Virus record (IMG/VR): IMGVR_UViG_3300009379_000003
Coordinates: 1 to 37,870 of that record
DNA: 37,870 nucleotides
From: a virus
Reading direction: 5' to 3' (one strand)
Below the pieces are notes generated by a model, which searched no databases, was not told the origin of the DNA, and saw nothing but the letters and a program-made list of their open reading frames with translations. Position numbers and translations under genes: made by a program. Shown here one piece after another: positions 1 to 7,851 of the stretch (its first letter is position 1; each line of letters opens with the position of its first letter).

Positions 1-63
1 CCCCTCCAATAGGATTATTAGTTGAGCGCTAATATAAATCCTGAAAGGAAAGGAGCCCGTAAT

Positions 64-322
64 ATGCTAAAGGAGTATAATATGCTTAAAGCACAAAATT
101 TTAAAAAACTCGGTTACAAGCAACACGAGATAGCGGAAAGGCTAGGTGTTACTGAACGTACAGTACGAAATTACCTAAAAGCTGAGCCATGTCAAAGGAA
201 AAAAAGAAAATATTCCAGTAAACTTGATCCGTATCGAGATTTTATCAAATCGAAGATAGAAAATAATCCTCATTACAATTCAATACTGCTGTTTGAAAGT
301 CTTCAAAAAATGGGCTACGAGG
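64..322 (+). pseudogene. istA: IS21-family transposase istA, 5' part, interrupted by the prophage
   Basis: The first 86 or so codons read as the N-terminus of an IstA-type transposase: a start of the form MLKEYNMLKAQNFKKLGY, then a helix-turn-helix (QHEIAERLGVTERTVRNYL) that in IS21 elements binds the IS ends. I start at the ATG at 64; a TTG at 22 is in frame but has no support. The homologous reading stops at Gly-Tyr-Glu (313..321), after which the frame runs 10 codons into phage DNA and stops at 351. The rest of the gene resumes in frame at 37799. IstA is a DDE recombinase acting with the AAA+ protein IstB; here it is split and presumably inactive. Confidence 0.88.
317..322. repeat. Target-site duplication, left copy (ACGAGG)
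   Basis: The hexamer ACGAGG lies just left of the phage DNA and again at 37794..37799. Removing one copy plus everything between restores an uninterrupted istA frame (Tyr-Glu-Gly-Lys-Ile-Ser). The bases next to the hexamer differ on both sides, so the direct repeat is exactly 6 bp; a 5-bp duplication (CGAGG) with one chance match is also possible. Confidence 0.88.
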
Positions 323-370
323 TATCTGTACGCGCTTTCAAAATGTGCTAAAACCACAATAATGCAATTG
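323..370. other. Left phage end (attL), probable transposase-binding region
   Basis: The first 48 bp of the phage contain CTAAAACCACAAT followed by AATGCAATTG (361..370). Read inward from the right end, CTAA sits at the same distance (25 bases from the tip), then AACCA and the same AATGCAATTG decamer. This subterminal inverted repeat is expected for transposase binding. The outermost bases are TATCTG here and TATTAG at the other end, so only TAT matches at the tips. Confidence 0.7.
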
Positions 371-390
371 TAAATTCATGTAAATACAAA

Positions 391-421
391 AAATCTGGTG
401 TGATTATATCACACCAGATTT
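391..421 (-). terminator. Intrinsic terminator of the late/methylase transcript
   Basis: A perfect 14-bp inverted repeat (arms 391..404 and 408..421, three-base loop) is followed on the minus strand by a run of T. It sits 6 bases past the stop of the methyltransferase gene and closes the leftward transcription unit. Weaker T-richness on the plus side could let it work in both directions. Confidence 0.85.
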
Positions 422-426
422 TTCTA

Positions 427-1200
427 TTATTTCAAGTCGTAGTTACTTATTAAAAGCTCCTGAGCCTCACACCCATTATTCTTACCTACGGTATATTTCA
501 GGCTTACTTTTTTAATATTATGATTTTTAAATACTTCTCTTATTTCTGGATGATCATTGATACTCAACAACCATTTCCCTTCAGTATTATTTAGAACTGA
601 TTCCATATATATGAAGTCTTCAATTCCTTTAAAATTATGTTTGTACACTGGTTTTTTATGGTACGGCGGATCAATATAGAAAAAAGATTCTAATCTATCA
701 TATTTCTGAATAAATTTATCCCATGATAAATTTTCAATTGTTGTATGTGAAAGTCTTAAATGAACCTCTGAGAGTTCTTCTTCAATCCGTAACAGATTGA
801 TCCGAGGAGGTCTGTCAACAGATGTTCCAAAGACTCTTCCTCTTACTTTTCCACCAAAACAAAGCCGCTGAAGATAGTAATATCTTGCTGCTTTTTGAAT
901 ATCGGTTAAACCCCGTCCATCAAGTTGATCTTTCCAATCTTCAAACCATTCTCTTGATGACAATAACCATTTAAACTGTTTACAAAATTCTTCTAAATGA
1001 TTTTGTAATACTCTATAGAATGCAACAAGATCACCATCAAGATCATTGATTATTTCATATTTTGATGGATCCTTTTTAAAATATACCCATCCTCCACCAA
1101 AACATACTTCACAATATGTTTTATGTTCTGGTATTATCTCAATGATTTGATTTGATAATTTACTTTTTCCACCTACATAGGCCAGCGGACTTTTTTTCAT
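427..1200 (-). CDS. dam: DNA adenine-N6 methyltransferase, D12 (Dam) class
   Basis: This 257-aa protein has the D12-class layout: an N-terminal SPLAYVGGKSKL motif (motif X), the S-adenosylmethionine pocket CFGGGWV near residues 33-39 followed by EIINDLDGDLVAFYRVLQ, and the catalytic DPPY motif at 177-180. It should methylate adenine in phage DNA; GATC is the usual target of close relatives but specificity cannot be read directly. An AGGAG site precedes the ATG. It is the last gene of the late arm, after the tail-fibre genes, the same place that holds the mom DNA-modification gene in phage Mu, which suggests protection of packaged DNA from restriction. A structured leader lies upstream and a terminator downstream. 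Confidence 0.9.
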   Translation of the reverse strand: MKKSPLAYVGGKSKLSNQIIEIIPEHKTYCEVCFGGGWVYFKKDPSKYEIINDLDGDLVAFYRVLQNHLEEFCKQFKWLLSSREWFEDWKDQLDGRGLTDIQKAARYYYLQRLCFGGKVRGRVFGTSVDRPPRINLLRIEEELSEVHLRLSHTTIENLSWDKFIQKYDRLESFFYIDPPYHKKPVYKHNFKGIEDFIYMESVLNNTEGKWLLSINDHPEIREVFKNHNIKKVSLKYTVGKNNGCEAQELLISNYDLK

Positions 1201-1235
1201 GTACTCCTCCAGTTCTTTTGTCGATATATATTTTG

Positions 1236-1305
1236 TGAGTAGCAGTTACTGTGATTCGCGTCCGCTGCGGATCGCCGGGAGAGGTTAGAGACTCCCGGCT
1301 ACTCA
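1236..1305 (-). promoter_or_regulatory. Branched, structured leader upstream of the methyltransferase gene
   Basis: A perfect 8-bp closing stem (TGAGTAGC at 1236..1243 with GCTACTCA at 1298..1305) encloses two hairpins: TCCGC-T-GCGGA (1261..1271) and an 8-bp GC-rich stem GCCGGGAG/CTCCCGGC (1274..1281 and 1292..1299). The outer and inner stems share two bases, so they compete slightly. The segment is much richer in GC than its surroundings and no T-run follows, so it is not a plain terminator. It lies between the last tail gene and the methylase start codon. Function is unknown; translational control or RNA processing are possible. Confidence 0.55.
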
Positions 1306-1347
1306 TTTATGCATAATTTGATATTTAGATTAGAATAATAAAAATTG

Positions 1348-1950
1348 TTACGTAGAAATTATATTTTCTGGGAAAACAATTGAATTCATGATCTCAAGAA
1401 TTTTATTTTCTGTTTCTGCTTTTTCAATCAAAGCTTTATTGTTATAATAAATATTCCTGAAATGTTTTACTGTTTTGCTGTAGTTTTCCAAAGTATAGGG
1501 TGCGGCATATTCTATTCCAGCCAGTAGATTTAAATATTTATATTCAGGAAATAAGTCTTTTCTTTTATCAAAACATATTTGACTTAGTATAGTAGTTGCT
1601 AGGGTCGCTGTCATTTTTTTTACAATATTATTATTTTCAATTTTCTCATCATCCCCTAATTTTATACCCCCCCCCTCAACTTTTTCGGTTATAGTCATAG
1701 GGATAAACTCATTTAATTCGGAATCTACTTTGAATCCTTCGGGGATCTCTTTTATTTTTTCATCCACAATATCCTGTAGAGGCCGCAATGCTCCCTGCTC
1801 ATTATAAATTCGTATGTCTTCTCCTGGTTTTCCATAATCTGCTTTTAGTACTTCATCGGCTTCCGGATAGCGATTTCTAACCTTATCAATAGGTTTGAGA
1901 GTTGCGACTACTTTAATAATAATGTTATCTTTTATAACTCTATAATACAT
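1348..1950 (-). CDS. Putative tail-fibre accessory protein with a G9 tract
   Basis: This 200-aa protein is not recognised with confidence. Its position right after the tail fibre gene and before the modification gene is where Mu-like phages keep fibre assembly proteins. The first half is charged and mentions no obvious domain; the second half is mostly helical. The coding strand carries a run of nine G (complement of 1667..1675) coding Gly-Gly-Gly in the middle of the gene. Loss or gain of one G would shift the frame, so expression may vary between cells. Spacing to the fibre gene is 29 bases. Confidence 0.5.
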   Translation of the reverse strand: MYYRVIKDNIIIKVVATLKPIDKVRNRYPEADEVLKADYGKPGEDIRIYNEQGALRPLQDIVDEKIKEIPEGFKVDSELNEFIPMTITEKVEGGGIKLGDDEKIENNNIVKKMTATLATTILSQICFDKRKDLFPEYKYLNLLAGIEYAAPYTLENYSKTVKHFRNIYYNNKALIEKAETENKILEIMNSIVFPENIIST

Positions 1951-1979
1951 CTTTTCCTCCTATGCTTTATGACAATAAA

Positions 1980-3365
1980 TTATATTTCTTTTCTTTCCCA
2001 TAATATTATAGTAAAACTAATAGGTCGTGTCTGGTTCCCAACCGATACAGAACCATGAGCTCCATCAGATATAACATTTCTAACTCTTGAGTTGGTATAA
2101 TCTTTAACGGTCGCGGACTTACCAAGATGATCCCCTATGCTACCACTCCCGCCTTCAGTGTTATTAAACCATGTTTCATGCCAATGCCCTTGCAATTGGT
2201 GAGACTGCGGATGATTAACGCTTGCATTATATGCTGTTAAAAATGGATCAGCATCAGAACCAGAACCCTGAGCCCTAAAAAACGCTTCCTGGTAATCTAC
2301 TACAACCCAATCAGTACCAAATAAGGTAATCGGATCTGGCAGGCCAGGGAATTGAATATATGGAGTGCCAATTGGATGAATAACCGCCTTGGAGACTCTG
2401 ACTATTTCTTCATCAACATACTTCTTCCTCACAGCCTGATTGTCACTACTAGGATTTGAAGCAGGTAATACAGGAATTGAACCAAATGTTTTAATTCCAG
2501 CAACTGCCTGATTCCCAGTTTTCTTAACATTTTCAGCATCAAGCCCATCTGCATATGTCTTAACCGCTTTTTCTGTAGGTACAGCGGTATCAGAATTTCC
2601 CGCCATTGTACCATCAGTTGAAAATTCATTAATGGTTGCACCAGAATTTAACTTAATCGAACCATCAGCGAATTGAACTCCTTCCAATAACAAATAATCT
2701 GATTCTGCATGTTTAAGAATTTGCCCGGCATGAAGATTATCAAAAGAAGCTTCACCTCCAACATTCAGATGACAAATAGTTGTAATCTCTCCAACAACAG
2801 AAAAATGACTTTGCATAATTCCAGAAAGAGATGCAACTCCATCAGATAAATTTACACCATTAACTTGAAAAGATATATTTATCCGCAAATCATCTCCAAG
2901 TGTAACCGTTGAACCTGACCGGGAAACTTGCCTTAAAGCCAGTTCTCTGTTTGTCAGTTCCTGGCTGACCGGAATACATGTAATTTCAGCAGAATGATTC
3001 CGGCGTGTTTTATTTTCTGAACCTCCATCAGGCACATAGTTTTCAAAGTCCCATAGATGTCTGACAATAATTTTTACAGTTTGCCCATCAGGGATAAGAA
3101 AATCATTAGTAGCTGAAAGGCTAATTCTCCGACCATCATCATCACGGCCTTTGCCTGATGATATATTAACACAGCCTGGTATAGAAGATGAAAACACATC
3201 AAAACCGGAAATTATTCCAGCTGTAAAATAATCCCTTTCTCTCTGTAGTATTTCTTCACCTATACCGAACTGTTCTTCCTGAAGATCTTCCTGAAATAAT
3301 TTTTTCCCATTCTCAGGGTAATTCAAACCCTGAACACCTTTGTAATCCTGATCATAATCTGGCAT
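1980..3365 (-). CDS. Tail fibre / tail collar protein
   Basis: This 461-aa protein fits a phage tail fibre. The N-terminal third (MPDYDQDYKGVQGLNY, then GIISGFDVF) resembles baseplate-proximal fibre domains. The middle has the frequent fibre motif of the type TAVPTEKAVKTYAD and SSDNQAVRKKYVDE (residues about 260-315). The C-terminus has GTDWVVVDYQEAFFRAQGSG and a histidine-rich stretch (HPQSHQLQGHWHE) seen in receptor-binding tips. It follows the gp48-like baseplate gene with a 12-base gap. It probably binds the host surface and is the main determinant of host range. Confidence 0.8.
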   Translation of the reverse strand: MPDYDQDYKGVQGLNYPENGKKLFQEDLQEEQFGIGEEILQRERDYFTAGIISGFDVFSSSIPGCVNISSGKGRDDDGRRISLSATNDFLIPDGQTVKIIVRHLWDFENYVPDGGSENKTRRNHSAEITCIPVSQELTNRELALRQVSRSGSTVTLGDDLRINISFQVNGVNLSDGVASLSGIMQSHFSVVGEITTICHLNVGGEASFDNLHAGQILKHAESDYLLLEGVQFADGSIKLNSGATINEFSTDGTMAGNSDTAVPTEKAVKTYADGLDAENVKKTGNQAVAGIKTFGSIPVLPASNPSSDNQAVRKKYVDEEIVRVSKAVIHPIGTPYIQFPGLPDPITLFGTDWVVVDYQEAFFRAQGSGSDADPFLTAYNASVNHPQSHQLQGHWHETWFNNTEGGSGSIGDHLGKSATVKDYTNSRVRNVISDGAHGSVSVGNQTRPISFTIILWERKEI

Positions 3366-3377
3366 GTTATCCTCCTG

Positions 3378-3965
3378 TTACCACTGAAAATACCCACCGG
3401 GGCGGTTTTCCTGAATGATAAATTCATTGTTAGGATTATATTCATTGAGTTGTTTAATAATGTAATCCCTGTCTATATCTTCACCGGAAAGATCTGGTAT
3501 AATTGCTCTCCAGGTAAACATCATATAATTACTGCTGACACATTTTGCTGTACCGAGAGGAGTCACTCCAACTGTAAAAATATCGGCCATCAGATTTTCC
3601 TGAATGATTTCAGCATCTACATTCAAATATATTCTGAATATTTTTTTATTCAAAGCTGTTGAGGGAGGAGTATAGATAAGGCTTCTCTTTATTTGCAGAC
3701 GTGCTTTAAATTCATCTTTTAATTCGCCAGGCCGGGGATAAAGATGGTATTCCCGGCCAAGCCGTTTCAGTGAAGTAAAATCAGCATATTCAATAAACAT
3801 TTGATTGTATATGTAATTAATTACACCACTCAATTGATCAGAAAAAAAATTGAATATAGCAGATAGCAGTTTATACCATATGCTGTCTTCACCATTTTTT
3901 CTGATAGTAAATCTGGTATTTCTCCAGAGCATTTTTATGAAATTTAGATTATACCTATTCAGCAT
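3378..3965 (-). CDS. Baseplate protein, Mu gp48 / tail protein I-like
   Basis: About 195 aa. The order baseplate J then this gene then fibre is the Mu gp47-gp48-gp49 order, and the sequence has the layout of that wedge family: an aromatic N-terminal half followed by a compact C-terminus ending PGGYFQW. I start at ATG 3965, because the longer frame would begin with TTG at 3971. The gene overlaps the end of the J-like gene by about ten bases, which points to translational coupling. In contractile tails this protein links the baseplate wedge to the fibres. Confidence 0.72.
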   Translation of the reverse strand: MLNRYNLNFIKMLWRNTRFTIRKNGEDSIWYKLLSAIFNFFSDQLSGVINYIYNQMFIEYADFTSLKRLGREYHLYPRPGELKDEFKARLQIKRSLIYTPPSTALNKKIFRIYLNVDAEIIQENLMADIFTVGVTPLGTAKCVSSNYMMFTWRAIIPDLSGEDIDRDYIIKQLNEYNPNNEFIIQENRPGGYFQW

Positions 3966-5085
3966 ATTCAACCTTGCTCCATGTGACAGTTCCTAATAAT
4001 GGGAATTCATATTCTCCAACAGCAAAACCAGAATGTGATGCTATTGTAATAGTTTTAAGATTGTTAACATTGGAAATTAAAGCATAATCAATTTGATCAT
4101 CCAGAATATCTTCACCTCTAACCAATTGCTCAAAATAAATTGAGAGCGCATCGTTCAGTTCTTCATTGGTTGGTATTGTTGATGTATAATAAACTGTGAT
4201 AGCAGCATTCCAAACATGAGTTGACATATTAAAAACAACAACCTTATAAGCGCCAGAGGGATCCATTTCATCATTATTGAAATGTGCTGATATCTCATCC
4301 TTTTGATCCTGAGTAGGCATTCCGGAAGTTGTCAATAATGCAATACCTATTGTACCTCTGCCGGCATAGCGTGGTACTGCAACTGCATCTGTGACAAATG
4401 AAAATTCTTTAGTTTCTGATACGAACCATGACAAAAGACCTCTATAAATTGCATTTTTTCGGGTTACAATTCTTCCCCGGACTTCATCAATTGATTCTAT
4501 GTCCCGGCCATAAGCAGCATCGGCTGTATTATAAACAATATCAATACCCGGGATGTCAGTCAGCAGTTGATTGATTGATCCAGCTGAGACATTATATCTT
4601 ACACCGGCCTCAACTGATTCAATATTTATCTCAATAGTATAACAACCGTTCTCATCAGCCGGAGTGCTGGCATTGATACTTCCACCTGACAACAAAACAA
4701 ACTGCTTTACCTCATCACTGTTTGACCCTTCAGTACCAACAAGTGCAAGCTGAGGAATTGGCTTTTCAGCATCCGGTAAAGTAGTTGACCCAATACGGAC
4801 AGTGGCAATTGCTTTTTTAGCTTGCTTCCATGGCTCCAGTCCGTGATCAGCAAGATGCTGTATCAGGGCCTCTTTATCCGATGAGTATATAAAAATATTG
4901 TTATACACTGGAACCATCATATCAAATATAAAATCATAAATAACTCGGGAAATTGCTTCAATTATTGCTCTGATTTTACCAAGGAGGTTTAAGTTAGCAG
5001 CAAAAAGTTTTTTCAGATCATCATCATCATTAATATTGGTCAGTAATTGTGTTCTTATTTCATCATTAGTCCATGTTAGCTTCAT
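3955..5085 (-). CDS. Baseplate wedge protein J (Mu gp47 family)
   Basis: This 376-aa protein has the family signature near residues 185-215, where GRDIESIDEVRGRIVTRKN follows a segment like the usual GAAYGxD; the rest is a beta-rich body with the typical Gly/Ser-rich SGGSINASTPAD region. Baseplate J proteins form the wedge that holds the tail in the extended state and triggers contraction. The start codon overlaps the stop of the gp46-like gene by 4 bases (ATGA type), and its own end overlaps the gp48-like gene. Confidence 0.88.
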   Translation of the reverse strand: MKLTWTNDEIRTQLLTNINDDDDLKKLFAANLNLLGKIRAIIEAISRVIYDFIFDMMVPVYNNIFIYSSDKEALIQHLADHGLEPWKQAKKAIATVRIGSTTLPDAEKPIPQLALVGTEGSNSDEVKQFVLLSGGSINASTPADENGCYTIEINIESVEAGVRYNVSAGSINQLLTDIPGIDIVYNTADAAYGRDIESIDEVRGRIVTRKNAIYRGLLSWFVSETKEFSFVTDAVAVPRYAGRGTIGIALLTTSGMPTQDQKDEISAHFNNDEMDPSGAYKVVVFNMSTHVWNAAITVYYTSTIPTNEELNDALSIYFEQLVRGEDILDDQIDYALISNVNNLKTITIASHSGFAVGEYEFPLLGTVTWSKVEYAE

Positions 5086-5480
5086 AGTAATTCCTCTTGT
5101 AAAACAGGTATTATCAGGTTGTCATATCTTTTCCCATCAATTGCAGTGAATGATGCGTCAATTGATGTAAATTCACCAGCTACAACTTTTACTTTAATTG
5201 AACCGGATTCTATCCGGGGATCCCGTTTTAAAATATTTTTTGCTTCCTGTTTCATTTCACTAATAGTTATTTTATTTGAAATGTCAGCATTAACAAATTT
5301 GGAAACCATGTTTCCTCGCTCCGGGTGATCTGGATCATCAAGGTATGAAAAACTGAATTCATCCATGACATCCTGTACAAGACAGTCAATTCCTGATGCG
5401 GTACTGAAATCACCCGACCCGGGATTAATTACCAGATCACCAAAATCATTACATTTTATGTCATCACCTAAAAAATTCAT
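5082..5480 (-). CDS. Baseplate assembly protein, Mu gp46 (GPW/gp25-like)
   Basis: A 132-aa protein beginning MNFLGDDIKCNDFGDLVINPGSG, with a conserved segment around residues 45-60 (SYLDDPDHPERGN) that resembles the gp25/W family EPRxxx region, and a C-terminal DPRIESGSIKVKVV stretch. Members sit in the baseplate inner ring and initiate sheath assembly. The gene abuts the spike gene (one shared base at 5480) and overlaps the J-like gene by 4 bases. Confidence 0.82.
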   Translation of the reverse strand: MNFLGDDIKCNDFGDLVINPGSGDFSTASGIDCLVQDVMDEFSFSYLDDPDHPERGNMVSKFVNADISNKITISEMKQEAKNILKRDPRIESGSIKVKVVAGEFTSIDASFTAIDGKRYDNLIIPVLQEELL

Positions 5481-6085
5481 TATGATACCTTGTTTTTCCC
5501 TGATAAAATATCATTACTAAACTGTGAGGCTGTAACACCGGCCAGTGGAGCAATTCCTCCTGCAGGACCAGGTGCAACACCAGTTCCAGCCCATGTAATA
5601 ATTGTCTGTAAAATTTGATCTACATTTTGACACCATGTTTTAAGACTGTCACCCTTAACCATTTTTTCAGCTGATACCGGAGGGCTGTCTGATTCCTCTC
5701 CAATAATTGTCCCAGATGAAGAACATCTGATGCAGTCAATTCCATTAACCTTGACGGACAGGGTGTTTAGTGTATTAATAATGATATCTTTGATTTTAGA
5801 ACATTTTATTATTACAGCCTGGTTCTCTGAATTTTCAGCGAATGCAACCAGGACAATTGAGTCCGTTTCAGGAATAATCAATATCTCAGTATTCCCATCA
5901 ACTACGGCTTTTAATGATGCATTATAAACTGTCCGTGTATCATCATCTTCATCCGTTGTTTTAACAACCCGTGCCATTTTATCTGCAGTAGAAACTGATA
6001 GAATTTTTGCCCTGCAGACGTTTCCTTCAATGTTTTCAGTACCGGCTGCCTTTTTGATTGCATCTACAATATTATGCTTTTTCAT
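5480..6085 (-). CDS. Baseplate spike protein V (Mu gp45-like)
   Basis: This 201-aa protein has an N-terminal OB-fold-like region (NVCRAKILSVSTADKMARVVKTTDEDDD, then ILIIPETDSIVLVAF) followed by a short beta-helix-like C-terminus (NTLSVKVNGIDC) and a Gly/Pro-rich tail. The family forms the trimeric membrane-piercing spike below the hub. Position between the gp44-like hub and the gp46-like protein supports the call. The start overlaps the hub stop by 4 bases. Confidence 0.85.
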   Translation of the reverse strand: MKKHNIVDAIKKAAGTENIEGNVCRAKILSVSTADKMARVVKTTDEDDDTRTVYNASLKAVVDGNTEILIIPETDSIVLVAFAENSENQAVIIKCSKIKDIIINTLNTLSVKVNGIDCIRCSSSGTIIGEESDSPPVSAEKMVKGDSLKTWCQNVDQILQTIITWAGTGVAPGPAGGIAPLAGVTASQFSNDILSGKNKVS

Positions 6086-7020
6086 TCAGCCTTTCTTCCC
6101 AGTGTAATTTTTTGTTTATATCCGGATCCATATGTCTTTTCTACAGAATCAACAAAATAATAGCCTTCCTTTTCAGGATGCCGTTCATCTTCAATTTTAA
6201 TTTGTCCTGAATGTCTGGCTGATGGATAACCAAAGGTCTTTACATCTCCTGAAAAACCCTTATATGTAATATCTTTAAAAATTTCTTTAGCTCTTTTGAT
6301 TGTTTCGGATTTGCTCAGATTATCAAAATATATCCGTTTGATTTTTTTACCGGATCCCTTTGAAGCTTTGAAAATAGTTCCTTTCCCGTCTGTAGATTCA
6401 GACACCGCAATTACTCTGTCATAGTCCGGATCTGCCTGGAATGTTAACGAATCATCAATTAAATTTAGACCATATCTGATAACAGGAATTTTATGATTAT
6501 CAGCATCAGCAAATGGTGTGTTAAAAATTATTTTCTCAGCATCCATATATGCATCAAAACCACACCGCCTGGCCAGATCCTGAATAATAAAACGTTTTGA
6601 TTTATTCCGGTATGCAATGTAATTAATAAAAACACCCATATTGATTTCTGATGTATCAATTTGGGATCCGGAACAAAGTTGTTTAATAATTTCCCCGGCA
6701 TATATCTTTTTAAATGTCCGGGATATAATATCTTTCCTGAGCAACATGAAAAAATCTTCAGCAATAATTTTATAAGGCTGGGTCTGTGTAATTTCTCTTA
6801 CAATTCCATGGAATTCCTTAACCAGTCCATATCGTTTATAACCAGCATGAATAACAACCTGATCACCCTCGGATATATCGGCCGGTTTCAGGTTTCTGTA
6901 TTTGGGTAAAGAAATTTCTGCAACATCACTTATGGTCTCTCTGCTGGATTTAATAGTGATGTTATTCACAACAGGAAAATTCATGTCTTTAATCTGCAAT
7001 TTATGCTCAAGAACAAACAT
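6082..7020 (-). CDS. Baseplate hub protein, tail protein D / Mu gp44-like
   Basis: A 312-aa protein with the layout of the gpD/gp44 hub family: an N-terminal domain carrying ISDVAEISLPKYRNL and GDQVVIHAGYKRYGLVKEFHGIVREI, then a central domain and a C-terminal beta domain ending in PEKEGYYFVDSVEKTYG, where the final 'value needed to see VDSV.H' segment is typical. The hub closes the tail tube and carries the spike. AGGAG is placed 5' of the ATG. Overlaps the LysM gene by 14 bases. Confidence 0.83.
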   Translation of the reverse strand: MFVLEHKLQIKDMNFPVVNNITIKSSRETISDVAEISLPKYRNLKPADISEGDQVVIHAGYKRYGLVKEFHGIVREITQTQPYKIIAEDFFMLLRKDIISRTFKKIYAGEIIKQLCSGSQIDTSEINMGVFINYIAYRNKSKRFIIQDLARRCGFDAYMDAEKIIFNTPFADADNHKIPVIRYGLNLIDDSLTFQADPDYDRVIAVSESTDGKGTIFKASKGSGKKIKRIYFDNLSKSETIKRAKEIFKDITYKGFSGDVKTFGYPSARHSGQIKIEDERHPEKEGYYFVDSVEKTYGSGYKQKITLGRKAE

Positions 7021-7399
7021 TCCTCAGCTCCTGTGCCTTTTTAATATCACTTTGCCTTAACAGTGGTGGTATAATAATTGTTTCACCCGGTATCAGATGC
7101 TGGTAATTATTTTTTGTTGCAATCTCTGTCCAGTGATGAGTGGGGGATCCATAATAATTAAGTGCCAGGGTATACCAGGTATCGCCATCAATAACAGTAT
7201 GATTCAACGGTTCTGTATTGAGATTTATAATTCTGATTTTTTTACCTGCAGGAATATCCCAGGGATCTGAACCGAGCTGATTTTGATTATAATCATATAT
7301 AATCCGCCATAAATGCCAGCGGAGATAAAACATGTTGGCAATACGGTATATTGTATCATCAGAGGTTGTTATGTATTCATCCATTATTGAAAAGTGCAT
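7007..7399 (-). CDS. LysM-containing baseplate/tail protein
   Basis: A 130-aa protein whose C-terminal half is a LysM-like fold: DTWYTLALNYYGSPTHHWTEIATKN followed by LIPGETIIIPP. Such short LysM proteins (tail protein X type) staple the hub to the tail tube in contractile-tailed phages. The N-terminal half is aromatic-rich with YRIANMFYLRWHLWRIIYDYN, followed by DIPAGKKIRI, which may be a second degenerate LysM repeat. It shares one base with the upstream gene. Confidence 0.78.
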   Translation of the reverse strand: MHFSIMDEYITTSDDTIYRIANMFYLRWHLWRIIYDYNQNQLGSDPWDIPAGKKIRIINLNTEPLNHTVIDGDTWYTLALNYYGSPTHHWTEIATKNNYQHLIPGETIIIPPLLRQSDIKKAQELRNVCS

Positions 7400-7851
7400 T
7401 AGTATTCAACCTCAAAATCATAGTCATCATCTGACACAAGATTGATTGTCATACGTTCCGTTCCTTCCTCACCTGCGGATTCAGGATGAGAAAAGTCACC
7501 CCAGACAACTCTGGATATTCCATAAATGTCTGTCTTAGGACAATTGATTGATATAGATCTTTCTTTTTCCCATTCAGTAATCAGTTTTTCGAGTTCTTCT
7601 GTAACATCATCATATGTTCTTTTGTGAATTATAGCATGAACGGTTATTTTGTAATCATCAAATCCAATCAGTTCCTTTACTGTCCCGGACATTCCCGACA
7701 CAGCAGTTTTGATAATTTTTTTCCCACCTGTAATATCAACAAGAACTTCCATTGGGAATTTATAGGCTCCAAGTTTTAATGGCACCAGTTCTGGGCTGAA
7801 ATATTGGAGGCTGCTTCCCTGAAATTTAAAACCAACATTAAGCATTTTCAT
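7399..7851 (-). CDS. Tail/baseplate protein, DUF6046-like
   Basis: A 150-aa protein with the pattern of a small tail protein family: KLGAYKFPMEVLVDITGGKKIIKTAVSG, then TVKELIGFDDYKITVHAII and a C-terminal GISRVVWGDFSHPESAGEEGTE. This resembles the DUF6046 family (my recollection, moderate confidence). It takes the slot between tape measure and LysM protein that in Mu is held by gp43. It may bridge tube and hub. Overlaps the tape measure stop by 14 bases. Confidence 0.6.
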   Translation of the reverse strand: MKMLNVGFKFQGSSLQYFSPELVPLKLGAYKFPMEVLVDITGGKKIIKTAVSGMSGTVKELIGFDDYKITVHAIIHKRTYDDVTEELEKLITEWEKERSISINCPKTDIYGISRVVWGDFSHPESAGEEGTERMTINLVSDDDYDFEVEY

